Part shown: piece after piece, positions 44,977 to 54,475 of the stretch
Layout: each line of letters starts with the position of its first letter
Numbering within the stretch: position 1 is the stretch's first letter
DNA from: Granulosicoccus sp036478565
GTDB lineage: Bacteria > Pseudomonadota > Gammaproteobacteria > Granulosicoccales > Granulosicoccaceae
Direction: 5' to 3'
Assembly: GCA_965224525.1 (NCBI GenBank)
Contig: OZ245050.1
Location: 2,542,001-2,606,000, forward strand
Length of the DNA stretch: 64,000 nt
Translations under genes and position numbers: made by a program
The notes under the pieces: generated by a model
The model's input: the letters and a program-made list of their open reading frames with translations, nothing else
Told to the model about the DNA's origin: nothing
Databases searched by the model: none

Positions 44977-46257
44977 TCAGACCGCCAAGTGAGATATCGC
45001 TCGTTGCAACTGTCTATCTGGAAGCGCTATCAGCACTTCTGCTTCTTGCGCCGGCAAGGAATCATGAAACCCTTGCTCAAGCAATTCGCGCCGGTAGGTG
45101 CGACTCTCTGCGCTGATATTCAATGAGCCGGTTTCTCTAAACAAGTGACGGGGTGCACTTGGCACATAAATATCGGGTATCAAACCTCGTCCATGTAAAG
45201 GTATCTCATCCAGCGTTGCCCAGGTCGCAATAGTGCATCTAACTGCGCCGCCCAAGGGTTGCGCCAATGGAAATACTTTCTGTATCAATCCTTTGCCGTA
45301 GGTCGGTGCACCGATCACGGTGGCCCGACCGCTCGACTGCAGCGCGCCAGCAAGGATTTCAGATGAGGACATGCTGTTTTCATTCACCAGTATGGCCAAC
45401 GGCATGTTTGTTAGCTTCTTGCCTGCACGCGGCAATCTGTTTGATTTACCGTTTTTGTATTGCTCACAAAACACCCACTCTGAATCATCAAACATCGACA
45501 TGATAAACCGTGCAGCGCGAGTAGACCCGCCCGGGTTGTCACGTAGATCCAGTACCAGGGCATTAACGCCGTCCTGCCGCAATGAAACAATCAGCTGTTG
45601 AACCCGATTGTGGGTGTTGCCACCAAATCGGCTGATTTTCAACCGGGCCATCGAATTATCAAGTATCTCGGCGCGCGCGTAATGCAACTCGACAGCTTGC
45701 CTGCGTATGCTCAGTTGCCGCCTCTGGCGCGTACTGCCAGCGAGAATAGATAACGTGACAGACGTTCCGACTTCTCCGGACAAGGCGTCGGATACCTGCC
45801 GTGAAGAGGCTCCTTGCAAGTCAATTCCGTCGACACTTGATATCCGATCGCCGGGACGAATATCAGCGCCTTCAAGCGGCCCCCCCAACAGGACTCCTAT
45901 GACCAATGGCAGCGCCTCCGCATGCGCTCGGAATTTCAATCCGATACCAACAAGGCTACCCTGACGGCGTCGCTTGTAAGAGCTGTGCCGTACTGGGTCA
46001 ATGTAATTGGCGAACGGATCACCATACTGATCAAGGACATCACGTAGCAAAGTTCGTACAGCTTCCAATTGCGTACTTAGCTGCGAATCTGGTTGTTTGA
46101 ATACGGAGTCGATGCGTGCTCGCAGCGTCTCCGGTGAATACAGGTCGCCATACTTGAATAACTCAAGCTGGGATTGGTTAATTAAATCAATTGCGCGCAG
46201 ACACTCAGAGCGCAGCTTGTTGACAGCTTCAGGCACTTTTTGCGTGTTCAAAAACAT
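44977..46257 (-). CDS. S41-family carboxyl-terminal processing-type protease with PDZ domain
   Basis: A CtpA/Prc-type serine protease. Residues about 115-185 are a PDZ domain (VIGVLLGGPLEGADIRPGDR). The S41 catalytic core holds the Ser-Lys dyad: Ser297 in NENSMSSSEILAGAL and Lys322 in GAPTYGKGLIQ, with the usual 25-residue spacing. LVLDLRDNPGGSTRAA is the family's oxyanion-side signature. It has 426 residues, but no signal peptide or membrane anchor is seen at the N-terminus, which is unusual because most relatives act in the periplasm. Its start overlaps the end of the HugZ-like gene by 29 bases. Confidence 0.85.
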   Translation of the reverse strand: MFLNTQKVPEAVNKLRSECLRAIDLINQSQLELFKYGDLYSPETLRARIDSVFKQPDSQLSTQLEAVRTLLRDVLDQYGDPFANYIDPVRHSSYKRRRQGSLVGIGLKFRAHAEALPLVIGVLLGGPLEGADIRPGDRISSVDGIDLQGASSRQVSDALSGEVGTSVTLSILAGSTRQRRQLSIRRQAVELHYARAEILDNSMARLKISRFGGNTHNRVQQLIVSLRQDGVNALVLDLRDNPGGSTRAARFIMSMFDDSEWVFCEQYKNGKSNRLPRAGKKLTNMPLAILVNENSMSSSEILAGALQSSGRATVIGAPTYGKGLIQKVFPLAQPLGGAVRCTIATWATLDEIPLHGRGLIPDIYVPSAPRHLFRETGSLNISAESRTYRRELLEQGFHDSLPAQEAEVLIALPDRQLQRAISHLAV

Positions 46258-46711
46258 CCAGATTTTCGCCGGACAGTCTGTACGCTTTGCCCAAGCCCAT
46301 AACGAACTGCCCGCTTGTTGGCGTTAGTCTGAACAATATAAAGTCGGGTAGCTGACGTATAAGATCAACCATCTTTCCCTGGCGCTCCCGCAATGCATCC
46401 AGCAGCGAATCGTAATGCTCTTCCTCCTGTGAGATAACGCTTGCAGTACACTGATAATTAACACGCGTTCTGGCATATATCTGTGATGAATTCTGTTCGT
46501 CAGCGATCAGCATCACACCGGCGCGTCGGGTACTCAGCAAGTCTCTTGTGTGCAACGATAGCTGGCTGACGAATATGTAGAAATCAGCGCCGTTGATGAT
46601 GAATGGCGTATATCCGCAATGCGGCTCGCCTTCTTCAGAAATCGTTGCAAGCTGCAGACTTAGCATGCTTGTTTTCAAGGCCTCCAGCGCGCTTTTTATA
46701 TCGTCTGTCAT
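46229..46711 (-). CDS. HugZ/HutZ-like haem-utilisation family protein
   Basis: A flavin-reductase-like split-barrel protein of the pyridoxamine-phosphate-oxidase superfamily, close to HugZ/HutZ, which bind or degrade haem. It reads LQLATISEEGEPHCGYTPFI, then YIFVSQLSLHTRDLLSTRRA, and ends FVMGLGKAYRLSGENLDVF, the usual C-terminal pattern. About 160 residues from the ATG at 46711, shorter than HugZ, which has an extra N-terminal domain. It overlaps the S41 protease gene by 29 bases. No haem transporter is adjacent, so a role in haem use is a family inference. Confidence 0.75.
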   Translation of the reverse strand: MTDDIKSALEALKTSMLSLQLATISEEGEPHCGYTPFIINGADFYIFVSQLSLHTRDLLSTRRAGVMLIADEQNSSQIYARTRVNYQCTASVISQEEEHYDSLLDALRERQGKMVDLIRQLPDFILFRLTPTSGQFVMGLGKAYRLSGENLDVFEHAKSA

Positions 46712-46927
46712 AATCAGAATTTTCTCGATCGCACAGGCTAAGCGGTGTTGCCCCACTCGCCCTTGTCATGATTATGCGTTATAGGGCATACAAGCAACTT
46801 GTCTCAGACGTTTAGCTTTGAACTAACTTCTGGCAACAGTAGAAGCCGCTAAATCGCTGTATTTGGCACGATAAACCGGCAAATAAGGATCTATCCAAAC
46901 GGTTTAATCCAGTTTTTCTTTGTTTAT

Positions 46928-46953
46928 TCAATCGCTTACTATGGTCCGACCCC
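46928..46953 (+). repeat. dispersed REP-like element at the ilvD 3' end
   Basis: TCAATCGCTTACTATGGTCC followed by GACCCC, matching the end of copy 2 near rimO (AATCGCTTACTGTGG). One base differs from consensus (CTATGG for CTGTGG), and that base makes the TAG stop of ilvD (46939-46941 on the minus strand). Confidence 0.75.
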
Positions 46954-48825
46954 GCTGTTTCCGCTGTTTGCCGCTGTTTGCTGCAGTTGCGACACGTCGC
47001 GCACAGCGCCGCGTGAGGCAGATGTTGTCAGGGCTGCATAGGCCTGGAGGGCTTGCGACACGGTGCGTTGCCGGTCCACTGGTTGCCAGGCCTTGGCTGC
47101 GCGCTGCTCCATGGCGAGCCGACGTTTGTCCAGTTCGGCCTCACCAACACGCACGTTGATTGTGCGCTTTGGAATATCGATATCAATCATGTCGCCCTCT
47201 TCTACCAGACCGATAGCTCCGCCTTCAGCGGCTTCGGGAGAAACATGCCCGATCGAGAGTCCGGAACTACCGCCGGAAAACCTGCCATCGGTCAATAAGG
47301 CACAGGCTTTGCCCAGTTCCATGGATTTGAGATAGCTGGTGGGGTACAGCATTTCCTGCATACCGGGGCCGCCCTTTGGCCCTTCATAGCGAATCAGTAC
47401 GACGTCGCCTGCAACAATATTGCCACCCAGAATAGCCTCGATAGCATCTTCCTGGCTCTCGAGAATACGTGCAGGACCGGAAAAGCTCAGGATGTTTTTA
47501 TCGACCCCCGCGGTCTTTACGACGCAGCCATCGCTTGCGATATTGCCGTACAAAACAGCTAGGCCGCCGTCTTTACTGTAAGCATGTTCCAGATCGCGAA
47601 TACAGCCATCTTTTCGATCCAAATCCAGTGACTCAAATCGTTTGTTCTGACTAAAAGCAACTTGCGTCGGTACACCTCCGGGGCCAGCGCTGTACAAGCG
47701 GTGCACTGACTCATCTTCGGTTTGCGTGATGTCAAATTGTGCAATGGCCTCTGACATGCTTTTGCTGTGCACAGTTGGGCAATCGCCATGCAATTTGTCT
47801 GCACGAAAAAGCTCGCCCAGAATACCGAATACTCCACCCGCCCGATGGACATCTTCCATATGGTACCGCTGTGTCGACGGCGCTACCTTGCACAGGTGCG
47901 GTACAGTGCGTGATAAACGATCGATGTCATCCAGCGTAAAGGGTATCTCGCCCTCTTCCGCCGCCGATAACAAATGCAGGATGGTGTTGGTGGACCCCCC
48001 CATACAAATATCCAGCGACATCGCATTTTCAAACGCCTTGAAATTGGCAATGCTTCGTGGCAGGACACTCATATCGTCCTGCTCGTAGTGGCGCCGAGTG
48101 ATGTCGACAATCAATCGTCCCGCTTGTTTGAACAACGCTTCCCGGTCAGCATGGGTGGCCAGCAGAGAGCCGTTGCCCGGTAACGCTAAACCCAGTGCTT
48201 CGGCCAGGCAGTTCATTGAGTTTGCCGTAAACATGCCGGAACAGGAACCACAGGTTGGGCAGGCCGAGCGCTCTATTTCAGCTATCGACTCGTCGTCACG
48301 TTTCGGGTCTGCTGCCGCTACCATGGCATCGATCAAGTCCAGCTTGATGACCTTGCCTGCAACCTGCACTTTGCCGGATTCCATCGGCCCACCGGAGACG
48401 AAAACCACCGGAATGTTCAATCGCATCGCAGCATTCAACATGCCAGGTGTGATCTTGTCGCAATTGGATATACAAACAAGTGCATCGGCGCAGTGCGCGT
48501 TGCACATGTATTCCACTGAATCGGTAATAAGCTCACGCGATGGCAAGCTGTAGAGCATGCCGCCATGCCCCATGGCAATTCCGTCATCGACGGCGATGGT
48601 ATTGAATTCTTTTGCAACACCGCCAGCGGCCTCTATTTCGCGCGCAACCAGCTGACCCATATCTTTCAGATGCACATGCCCGGGTACAAACTGGGTAAAC
48701 GAGTTGGACACGGCGATGATAGGCTTCTTAAAATCATCATCCTTCATCCCAGTGGCACGCCATAGCGCCCGTGCGCCCGCCATGTTGCGGCCGTGGGTTG
48801 AGGTTCGTGAGCGGTACTCGGGCAT
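46939..48825 (-). CDS. ilvD: dihydroxy-acid dehydratase
   Basis: IlvD is the Fe-S dehydratase that makes the 2-oxo acids of valine, leucine and isoleucine from their dihydroxy precursors. It begins PEYRSRTSTHGRNMAGARAL. Cluster Cys are in ISNCDKITPGM and CPTCGSCSGMFTANSMNCL, and the substrate-site region DGRFSGGSSGLSIGHVSPEA is intact. It has 628 residues, about 12 longer than the E. coli type. The extra tail (QTAANSGNSGVGP) comes from a 10-bp micro-repeat plus the dispersed element, which also supplies the stop codon. No other branched-chain genes are adjacent. Confidence 0.95.
   Translation of the reverse strand: MPEYRSRTSTHGRNMAGARALWRATGMKDDDFKKPIIAVSNSFTQFVPGHVHLKDMGQLVAREIEAAGGVAKEFNTIAVDDGIAMGHGGMLYSLPSRELITDSVEYMCNAHCADALVCISNCDKITPGMLNAAMRLNIPVVFVSGGPMESGKVQVAGKVIKLDLIDAMVAAADPKRDDESIAEIERSACPTCGSCSGMFTANSMNCLAEALGLALPGNGSLLATHADREALFKQAGRLIVDITRRHYEQDDMSVLPRSIANFKAFENAMSLDICMGGSTNTILHLLSAAEEGEIPFTLDDIDRLSRTVPHLCKVAPSTQRYHMEDVHRAGGVFGILGELFRADKLHGDCPTVHSKSMSEAIAQFDITQTEDESVHRLYSAGPGGVPTQVAFSQNKRFESLDLDRKDGCIRDLEHAYSKDGGLAVLYGNIASDGCVVKTAGVDKNILSFSGPARILESQEDAIEAILGGNIVAGDVVLIRYEGPKGGPGMQEMLYPTSYLKSMELGKACALLTDGRFSGGSSGLSIGHVSPEAAEGGAIGLVEEGDMIDIDIPKRTINVRVGEAELDKRRLAMEQRAAKAWQPVDRQRTVSQALQAYAALTTSASRGAVRDVSQLQQTAANSGNSGVGP
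46952..46980 (+). repeat. 10-bp micro-repeat in the ilvD tail
   Basis: CCGCTGTTT, CCGCTGTTTG and CCGCTGTTTG follow one another directly, encoding the Ala/Asn/Ser/Gly tail of IlvD. They directly border the dispersed element and look like slippage products. Confidence 0.7.
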
Positions 48826-49003
48826 CGACTTCTCTCCTGATTATCTATACGCACAAGTGTAAGCTGCCTGACCCGCGCAGACCAGTGCAATTGCCGGGAT
48901 ATCGATCATCGCCTGTGGATCTCCCCGGCTGAGCATCGATGGTGCGCCAGACTGCTGCAAATATTCAGGACTCACAGTATCCTGTAGTCCAGCCATCGAT
49001 AAA

Positions 49004-49453
49004 ATGCGATTTGTGAAACCACAACCCTTGTGTATACGCCAATACAGCCTTGACGACGCTGAGGCCGTCATTGCTCTGTGGGAGTCATGCGGCCTCACAC
49101 GCCCCTGGAACAATCCGCAGCGCGACATCGAGCGCAAAATTGCTGTCGAGGATGGCCTCTTTCTGGTTGCAGAAACCGCTGACAAATCGCAGCTGCTTGG
49201 CTCGGTCATGGGCGGTTATGACGGCCATCGCGGCTGGATCAACTATTTGGCTGTGGGTCCTGAGCATCAGCGTCAGGGCATTGCACGTTCGTTAGTGGAA
49301 GAGATTGAGAAGCTGCTGCTGGCCCAAGGCTGTCCAAAAATAAACCTGCAGGTTCGCACTGGCAACGATGATGTACTCGCGTTTTACGATGCATTGGGTT
49401 TTTCTGTTGATCAGGCTGTGAGCATGGGGAAACGGTTGATTCCGGACAATTAG
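49004..49453 (+). CDS. GNAT acetyltransferase, YpeA-like
   Basis: A 149-residue GNAT enzyme close to E. coli YpeA. IRQYSLDDAEAVIALWESCG begins the domain. The acetyl-CoA loop is VGPEHQRQGIARSLVEEIEK, and the C-terminal NLQVRTGNDDVLAFYDALGF completes the fold. Substrate is unknown. It is divergent from ilvD. A dead transposase follows its stop. Confidence 0.88.
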   Translation: MRFVKPQPLCIRQYSLDDAEAVIALWESCGLTRPWNNPQRDIERKIAVEDGLFLVAETADKSQLLGSVMGGYDGHRGWINYLAVGPEHQRQGIARSLVEEIEKLLLAQGCPKINLQVRTGNDDVLAFYDALGFSVDQAVSMGKRLIPDN

Positions 49454-49489
49454 GTCTGGGTTTCAGGCTCAGTTCGTGAAGCTTTCACC

Positions 49490-49830
49490 GTCAAGTATGA
49501 TCGTCCAACGCCTGTTGACCATGTTCAGGTGGACACAAACCAAAAACACCTACAGAGATAATTCATTATGCTGCCATTGATGACTGTTCTATATTCAGGG
49601 TTTTAGCAGTTTTCTCCAGACGTACCGGAGCTAATACACTCCTGTTTTTAGATCAAGTTATTGAAGAGACGCCTCTTCTTATACAGCGTATCTAAACAGA
49701 TCGTGGACGAGAATTTATTGCTGTAAAAATCCAGGAAAAAATGATGGTATACGGCATCACGTTCAGACGATTAAACTCTTCCGTTGCCTGAGCCAGCTCA
49801 GTGCTGAGAAAACAGAAAGCAAGCAGTAGC
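49490..49830 (+). pseudogene. IS481-type transposase remnant (rve domain)
   Basis: Translation in shifting frames gives YDRPTPVDHVQVDT, then AIDDCSIFRVLAVFSRRTGA, LLFLDQVIEETPLLIQRI, a stop codon, and TDRGREFIAVKIQEKMMVYG. These match, in order, the catalytic-core segments of IS481-like transposases (DTT, AIDDCSR, TDRGREF). At least one frameshift (about 49555) and a TAA in place of the expected CAA (at RIQ-TDRG) prove decay. The 3' end is no longer recognisable. This fills the 413-base gap between the GNAT gene and the ubiquinone hydroxylase. No terminal inverted repeats were seen. Confidence 0.75.
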
Positions 49831-49866
49831 TTCCTCGGCAGATTGCAGGCAATTGATCGCAAACCT

Positions 49867-51144
49867 TTATCCTGCCGCAAATCGAGTACGCGCAAGCGTC
49901 GGAAGATGACCCCGAGTGCCCATGGCATGACCCATAACCAATCGCTTTAACGGCCCGCCATGATCGGCCATGTTCAGGGCTGCGCTGCGAAGCCATTGTA
50001 CCGGCCTGGGCTGCGGTTTGAAGACGTGAAAGAAACTGTCAAATGCTGAAATCATCAATGCGTTCTCACCTCGTCGCCAGCGTTCATAACGACGCAGATA
50101 ACGCCGCGCACCAATATCACGATGTGCTGCATGAGTTTCCAGTATGACATCTGCCAGTGCGGCCGCATCCAGCATGCCGAGGTTTACGCCCTGGCCAGCA
50201 AGCGGATGTACGGTATGCGCCGCATCACCAATCAAGGCGATGCGTTCGTCAACGTATCGAGCGGCATGCGCTTTGACCAGCGGAAAGCTGCTACGTGCCG
50301 ATACCGATTCAATACCGCCTAATTCTGCAGGAAAGGCGTCACACATGGCAACGGAAAACGCTTCAACATCCAACGCCAGCAGTCGCTCAACCTCTTCCTC
50401 GGTGTGGTACCAGACCATCGATGCGCGTGAACCACAAAGCGGCAGAAACGCCTGCGGACCAGTTGGCTGAAACCGTTGCCAGGTAATGGCCTGTTGGGGG
50501 AGCGTTGTTTTTATAGACGCAACCAGCGCATGTTGCGGATAGCGGCTGCTGTCCACCTCAATTCCGGCTATTTTCCGCACCGTAGATCGGGCACCATCTG
50601 CACCGACCAATAGATGCGCAGTTAGCTGTTCGCCACTTTCCAGTGTCACTACACTCGAATCACCCGTTGTACGATAGGTCGCCAATCGAGCCGGGCATTT
50701 CAACGTGATGTTTGCAGCAGCCTCCAACCTGTCGAGCAAGGCGAGCTGTACAACACGATTCTCAACAATATGTCCTAGTTCAGAAGCACCGATATCGCCG
50801 GCATCAAAATGAGTTCGACCAGCGGCTTCGCCATCCCACACTGCCATTTCGCGATACACACAGGCTCGACGATCAATGACGCCTTGCCAGGCGCCAACGT
50901 TTTCGAACATGTGTTGTGTCGCATTGCTGAGTGCTGACACTCGGATGTCATAGTCCGGGTCTGAACCGGGTTCAAAGGTTTCTGGTCGCACACCCTCAAG
51001 CACGCACACGTTCAGCGGTGGCTTGTTTGCGTTTTCGCCTGGCAGACCCACTACCGAACCCTCAGCGAGGGCAGCCGCCAGCATACTGCCGACCATGCCG
51101 CCGCCAGCAATAACGACATCAAAATGCTGAGATTTGTCTGTCAC
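49867..51144 (-). CDS. UbiH/UbiF/COQ6-family FAD monooxygenase
   Basis: An aromatic-ring hydroxylase for ubiquinone synthesis. It has the N-terminal dinucleotide fold VVIAGGGMVGSMLAAALAEG, then the middle GADGARSTVRKIAGI motif and the second FAD motif LIGDAAHTVHPLAGQGVNLG, all intact. It has 425 residues, normal length. The family includes UbiH, UbiF and UbiI; which ring position is hydroxylated cannot be decided from the sequence, so no symbol is given. ubiX occurs 5 kb away on the same strand but is not in the same transcript. Confidence 0.88.
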   Translation of the reverse strand: MTDKSQHFDVVIAGGGMVGSMLAAALAEGSVVGLPGENANKPPLNVCVLEGVRPETFEPGSDPDYDIRVSALSNATQHMFENVGAWQGVIDRRACVYREMAVWDGEAAGRTHFDAGDIGASELGHIVENRVVQLALLDRLEAAANITLKCPARLATYRTTGDSSVVTLESGEQLTAHLLVGADGARSTVRKIAGIEVDSSRYPQHALVASIKTTLPQQAITWQRFQPTGPQAFLPLCGSRASMVWYHTEEEVERLLALDVEAFSVAMCDAFPAELGGIESVSARSSFPLVKAHAARYVDERIALIGDAAHTVHPLAGQGVNLGMLDAAALADVILETHAAHRDIGARRYLRRYERWRRGENALMISAFDSFFHVFKPQPRPVQWLRSAALNMADHGGPLKRLVMGHAMGTRGHLPTLARTRFAAG

Positions 51145-51357
51145 CGAGTTTCAAATGTTCCGCTGCCGAAATCAATGACAGCATACAGGAGTCAGCCACA
51201 GGTCCGGATGAATCGGAAAACGCGAATGTCAAAACTCAGATTTGCGGAAGCCATGCAAGGTCACTACGCATAGCACAGTAAACCAGCTTCTCTGCTCAAC
51301 TCGCAAGGCATTGATCCAGTCCCCGCTCCGGAAAACTGAACAGAACAACCTTTCCTG

Positions 51358-54207
51358 CTAATTCAAATAGCTCACACGTTGCCAGCCATCAACAGAGCGT
51401 TTTATTTCGAAAGTTGGCCAGAAGTTGTACTCCGGCTCTACGGTAATGATCTGTTTTCGGCCAGTCATCGACACGACCGACAATCGCGTGACTTCGTCTT
51501 GCGCCTTGACACTGACAAGGCTAATAAAATCATCCAGATTCTCGATCGGAATACCGTCAACCGCCTCGACGAACCGATTGCGATACAAACCATCCCACAG
51601 GGCCGGTGACCCATCCTGCGTGTCAGCGATATACACACCGGGAAAATCCACACCTTTCTGAAAGCCGATGTCGGCGTGCGGTTCCTGAAAGAGCGCACCG
51701 CTCCAGCTGACAACTCGTTGAGTGCCAAGCGAATTCATTTCAGAGGGTTTCATCGACACTTCAATAACTTCACTATCTCTGAGAACTGTCAGTAATACCT
51801 CTGATTTTTGCGACAACAGCTCGGCAGTAAACAAGTCTGCGACCAATTCACTATCAATCGCAATCAGCACATCGCCGGACAACAATTTGTCCGCAGCATC
51901 GGTTGCCGGTATCACCTGATCGACATAGAGAACTTTGCGCAGATTTGCATCGAGCGTGTTGTAGCGTTTTAACCATTCCAGTGGCAATCCTAGCTGACGC
52001 GCTTCACTGATGGGTTTGTAAACCAGCCGTGTATCCAGCGAATAGTACGGATTGTCGGAGTGATACATACGCAATGATTCGAGTATGACCGCAGACGGCA
52101 ACGCATATTCACGCTGTTTAATTTTACGATCAACCTCATAAGCAAAACTCATGTAAAAAGCGTGTACATCACCGTTTTCATCTACCAAAGGTCCACCAAG
52201 TGATGGCGGCACATTGGGAACCCCGTATACATCCAGCGGAGACTGCTGAAAACGTGGCATCCCTGGAGGCTTGAAACCGATAGTCAACCGGCTGAGTTCA
52301 TCGATTTCATGACGCCGAAAGGTGCCATTTGCTCGATAGCCGACCATTGTCAGCTCTTCGGGCATTGGTGTATCAGCATTGACCAGTCTGAGCACTTCAA
52401 AATCAGCATTGCCCAGGTACGCCGGGTCGTATTTTAACAACGCAATATTATGTCGCGGATGCAGAAACACGACTTCTGCATTCAGCACTTGAGAACCAAA
52501 AAAAGTAATATCAACATCACCTAGCCCGACAGGTACTGTATTTCTGTCAACAGCAACCAGCCCGGAATGCTTGTCAACGACAAGACCAACACCTTTGAAG
52601 TGCCGTGCATAGACATTGTCTGCACCGTAGGGTATGTGAAAATCAACGCGGACCATCGCCGGCGCGACTTTATTCAAAATGGCATCCTTAAAGTGCGGTA
52701 CGTCCAGCACACTATCTGTAGTTGACGCTATATTTTTCGGTAACTCAATAGCAGCGCAATCCCAGAATCGCGCATCATCGACGCGATCACACTGACGATG
52801 ACCGAACCAGCGATTGTCTATCTCAATCTGACCGATTTTTGTCGTGAATTCATTGCCAGGTACGATATAACGCACCTGGACCTTGCGATCGCGCGGCGCG
52901 TCTTGAAGTGCCGAGATAAATTCATCCAGGTTGACAACCGGCTGACTGTTGACCTCTACAATTACCGAGCGTGAAGGAATCCCGGCACTGGTAAAAAAAT
53001 AGCCCGGATACATGATCACGACGCCTTCCTGCGGTCTGTTCATCGCTCGTGCATGCTGTATCGACATATTCTGAATAACGGCATCACCCAGCTCCAGAAA
53101 ACGCCTGGGTGCCAGGCTGTGCAAATCGGCGACACCAACCTGCACTGAAATCTTTTCACTCTGGCGGATTAATTCGACTTCCAGTGTTTCTCCAATACTT
53201 TGATCCAGCAATGACTCTAGTGCGATAAAATTGGTAATAAGCGACTTATTGATCGCCACCAGAATATCACCTGCTTCAAATACGCCATCAGCAACACCAC
53301 CGGGTATAACTTGCGAAACCTGCAGCATGCCGTTGTTTGCATCGTTCTCATCACGCGCCTTTGCTTCGACTTGTGCGTCAAGTCCAAGCCGTGTCAGCTC
53401 ACGAAATGGTCGATGTAGAAATAGGGTTTGCAAACCACCGCGGTCAATTGGCAATGAATCCTGCAACTTTCTCAAAGCATGCTGAATTCTTGGCAGAGGC
53501 AGAAAAAAACTGCTGGCCGTGCGCGTATTCGCCGCTGCATTAAGCGCAACTACATCACCTTCCAAATCAATAACCGGCGAGCCCGAGCTACCCCCAGAAG
53601 TTCCCGATGCCGCTTGTAGGTAAAAGGTGTTGAAATCGTTATAACCATAACGACCGTAAGAAGGTACTTCTCGATCTACGCGCGCAATTGTGCCTGGCAG
53701 TATGGACAACTGTTCACCACCATCGCTACCGATAACACGAATGTTCATGCCGGTCGAGACCTTGTCAGGTCGCAGACTGAGAGATTCCGGTGTTGCATAT
53801 TTCAGTTCTGCCGGGTCATAGCGGAGAAAGGCAAAGTCGTGAATCGGATCGCGGTACAAGGGCACAGCATCAACCCGCTCTTGATTCTGAAATGTAGCCG
53901 ATAATCTGATGGGGCCAGAACTTACGACATGCCGATTGGTCAGAACTATGCCTAGTTCAGCATCGACAATAAAACCAGTAGCGGTGCTACCACCCTGATC
54001 AGCGTCGTCAAAATCCCTGAGTTGCGACAACTGCAACGAAACAACGGAATTGGCTACATGCGAAACAGTTTGCGCCCAAGTGTCTTCATTGCTTGCAGCC
54101 CTTGAAACCGGCGAGTAAATAGTAAGAAGGACCATTCCTGCAGCAAATAGCAAAGCACCTACGGGCACACTAGCGTCAAACTTGCGGCGGTTCAGATCAG
54201 CATCCAT
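51358..54207 (-). CDS. Nma111-like double trypsin/PDZ protease
   Basis: A large Deg/HtrA-type protein of about 949 residues. After an N-terminal anchor or signal (about 12-33), protease domain 1 has an intact triad: His in VLTNRHVVSSGP, Asp in RDPIHDFAFLRYDP and Ser in SGGSSGSPVIDLEGDVVALN. Two PDZ domains follow. A second protease-like domain (VVDKHSGLVAVDR, FLHPRHNIALLKYDP) has lost its Ser (SLGGPLVDENG in place), and two more PDZ domains end the protein. This active-plus-degenerate protease with four PDZ layout matches fungal Nma111. The ATG at 54207, with AAGG eight bases upstream, is preferred over 54288. Probably membrane-bound or periplasmic quality control. Confidence 0.82.
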   Translation of the reverse strand: MDADLNRRKFDASVPVGALLFAAGMVLLTIYSPVSRAASNEDTWAQTVSHVANSVVSLQLSQLRDFDDADQGGSTATGFIVDAELGIVLTNRHVVSSGPIRLSATFQNQERVDAVPLYRDPIHDFAFLRYDPAELKYATPESLSLRPDKVSTGMNIRVIGSDGGEQLSILPGTIARVDREVPSYGRYGYNDFNTFYLQAASGTSGGSSGSPVIDLEGDVVALNAAANTRTASSFFLPLPRIQHALRKLQDSLPIDRGGLQTLFLHRPFRELTRLGLDAQVEAKARDENDANNGMLQVSQVIPGGVADGVFEAGDILVAINKSLITNFIALESLLDQSIGETLEVELIRQSEKISVQVGVADLHSLAPRRFLELGDAVIQNMSIQHARAMNRPQEGVVIMYPGYFFTSAGIPSRSVIVEVNSQPVVNLDEFISALQDAPRDRKVQVRYIVPGNEFTTKIGQIEIDNRWFGHRQCDRVDDARFWDCAAIELPKNIASTTDSVLDVPHFKDAILNKVAPAMVRVDFHIPYGADNVYARHFKGVGLVVDKHSGLVAVDRNTVPVGLGDVDITFFGSQVLNAEVVFLHPRHNIALLKYDPAYLGNADFEVLRLVNADTPMPEELTMVGYRANGTFRRHEIDELSRLTIGFKPPGMPRFQQSPLDVYGVPNVPPSLGGPLVDENGDVHAFYMSFAYEVDRKIKQREYALPSAVILESLRMYHSDNPYYSLDTRLVYKPISEARQLGLPLEWLKRYNTLDANLRKVLYVDQVIPATDAADKLLSGDVLIAIDSELVADLFTAELLSQKSEVLLTVLRDSEVIEVSMKPSEMNSLGTQRVVSWSGALFQEPHADIGFQKGVDFPGVYIADTQDGSPALWDGLYRNRFVEAVDGIPIENLDDFISLVSVKAQDEVTRLSVVSMTGRKQIITVEPEYNFWPTFEIKRSVDGWQRVSYLN

Positions 54208-54475
54208 GAAAGCGACCTTTGGCAGATCGACAAGATCGGTAATCACATATACTCCCAAACCTAGTTGAATAACGGGCAATTCGGCCACGGTTCAAGCGGG
54301 CAACAAGCGTTCCAGAACCTGGTCGATCTCTGACAATGCCCATGTCGGACACTTTTCTTATCGTTTAGGTGCAACATCGGCACCCAAATTGGCCCCGGCA
54401 ATGGCCGTCGCGCGTCGATATCCTTAATATAGGGGATGAAACCAACGTGCGCGCAGCAGACGTCAGACAGAATCG

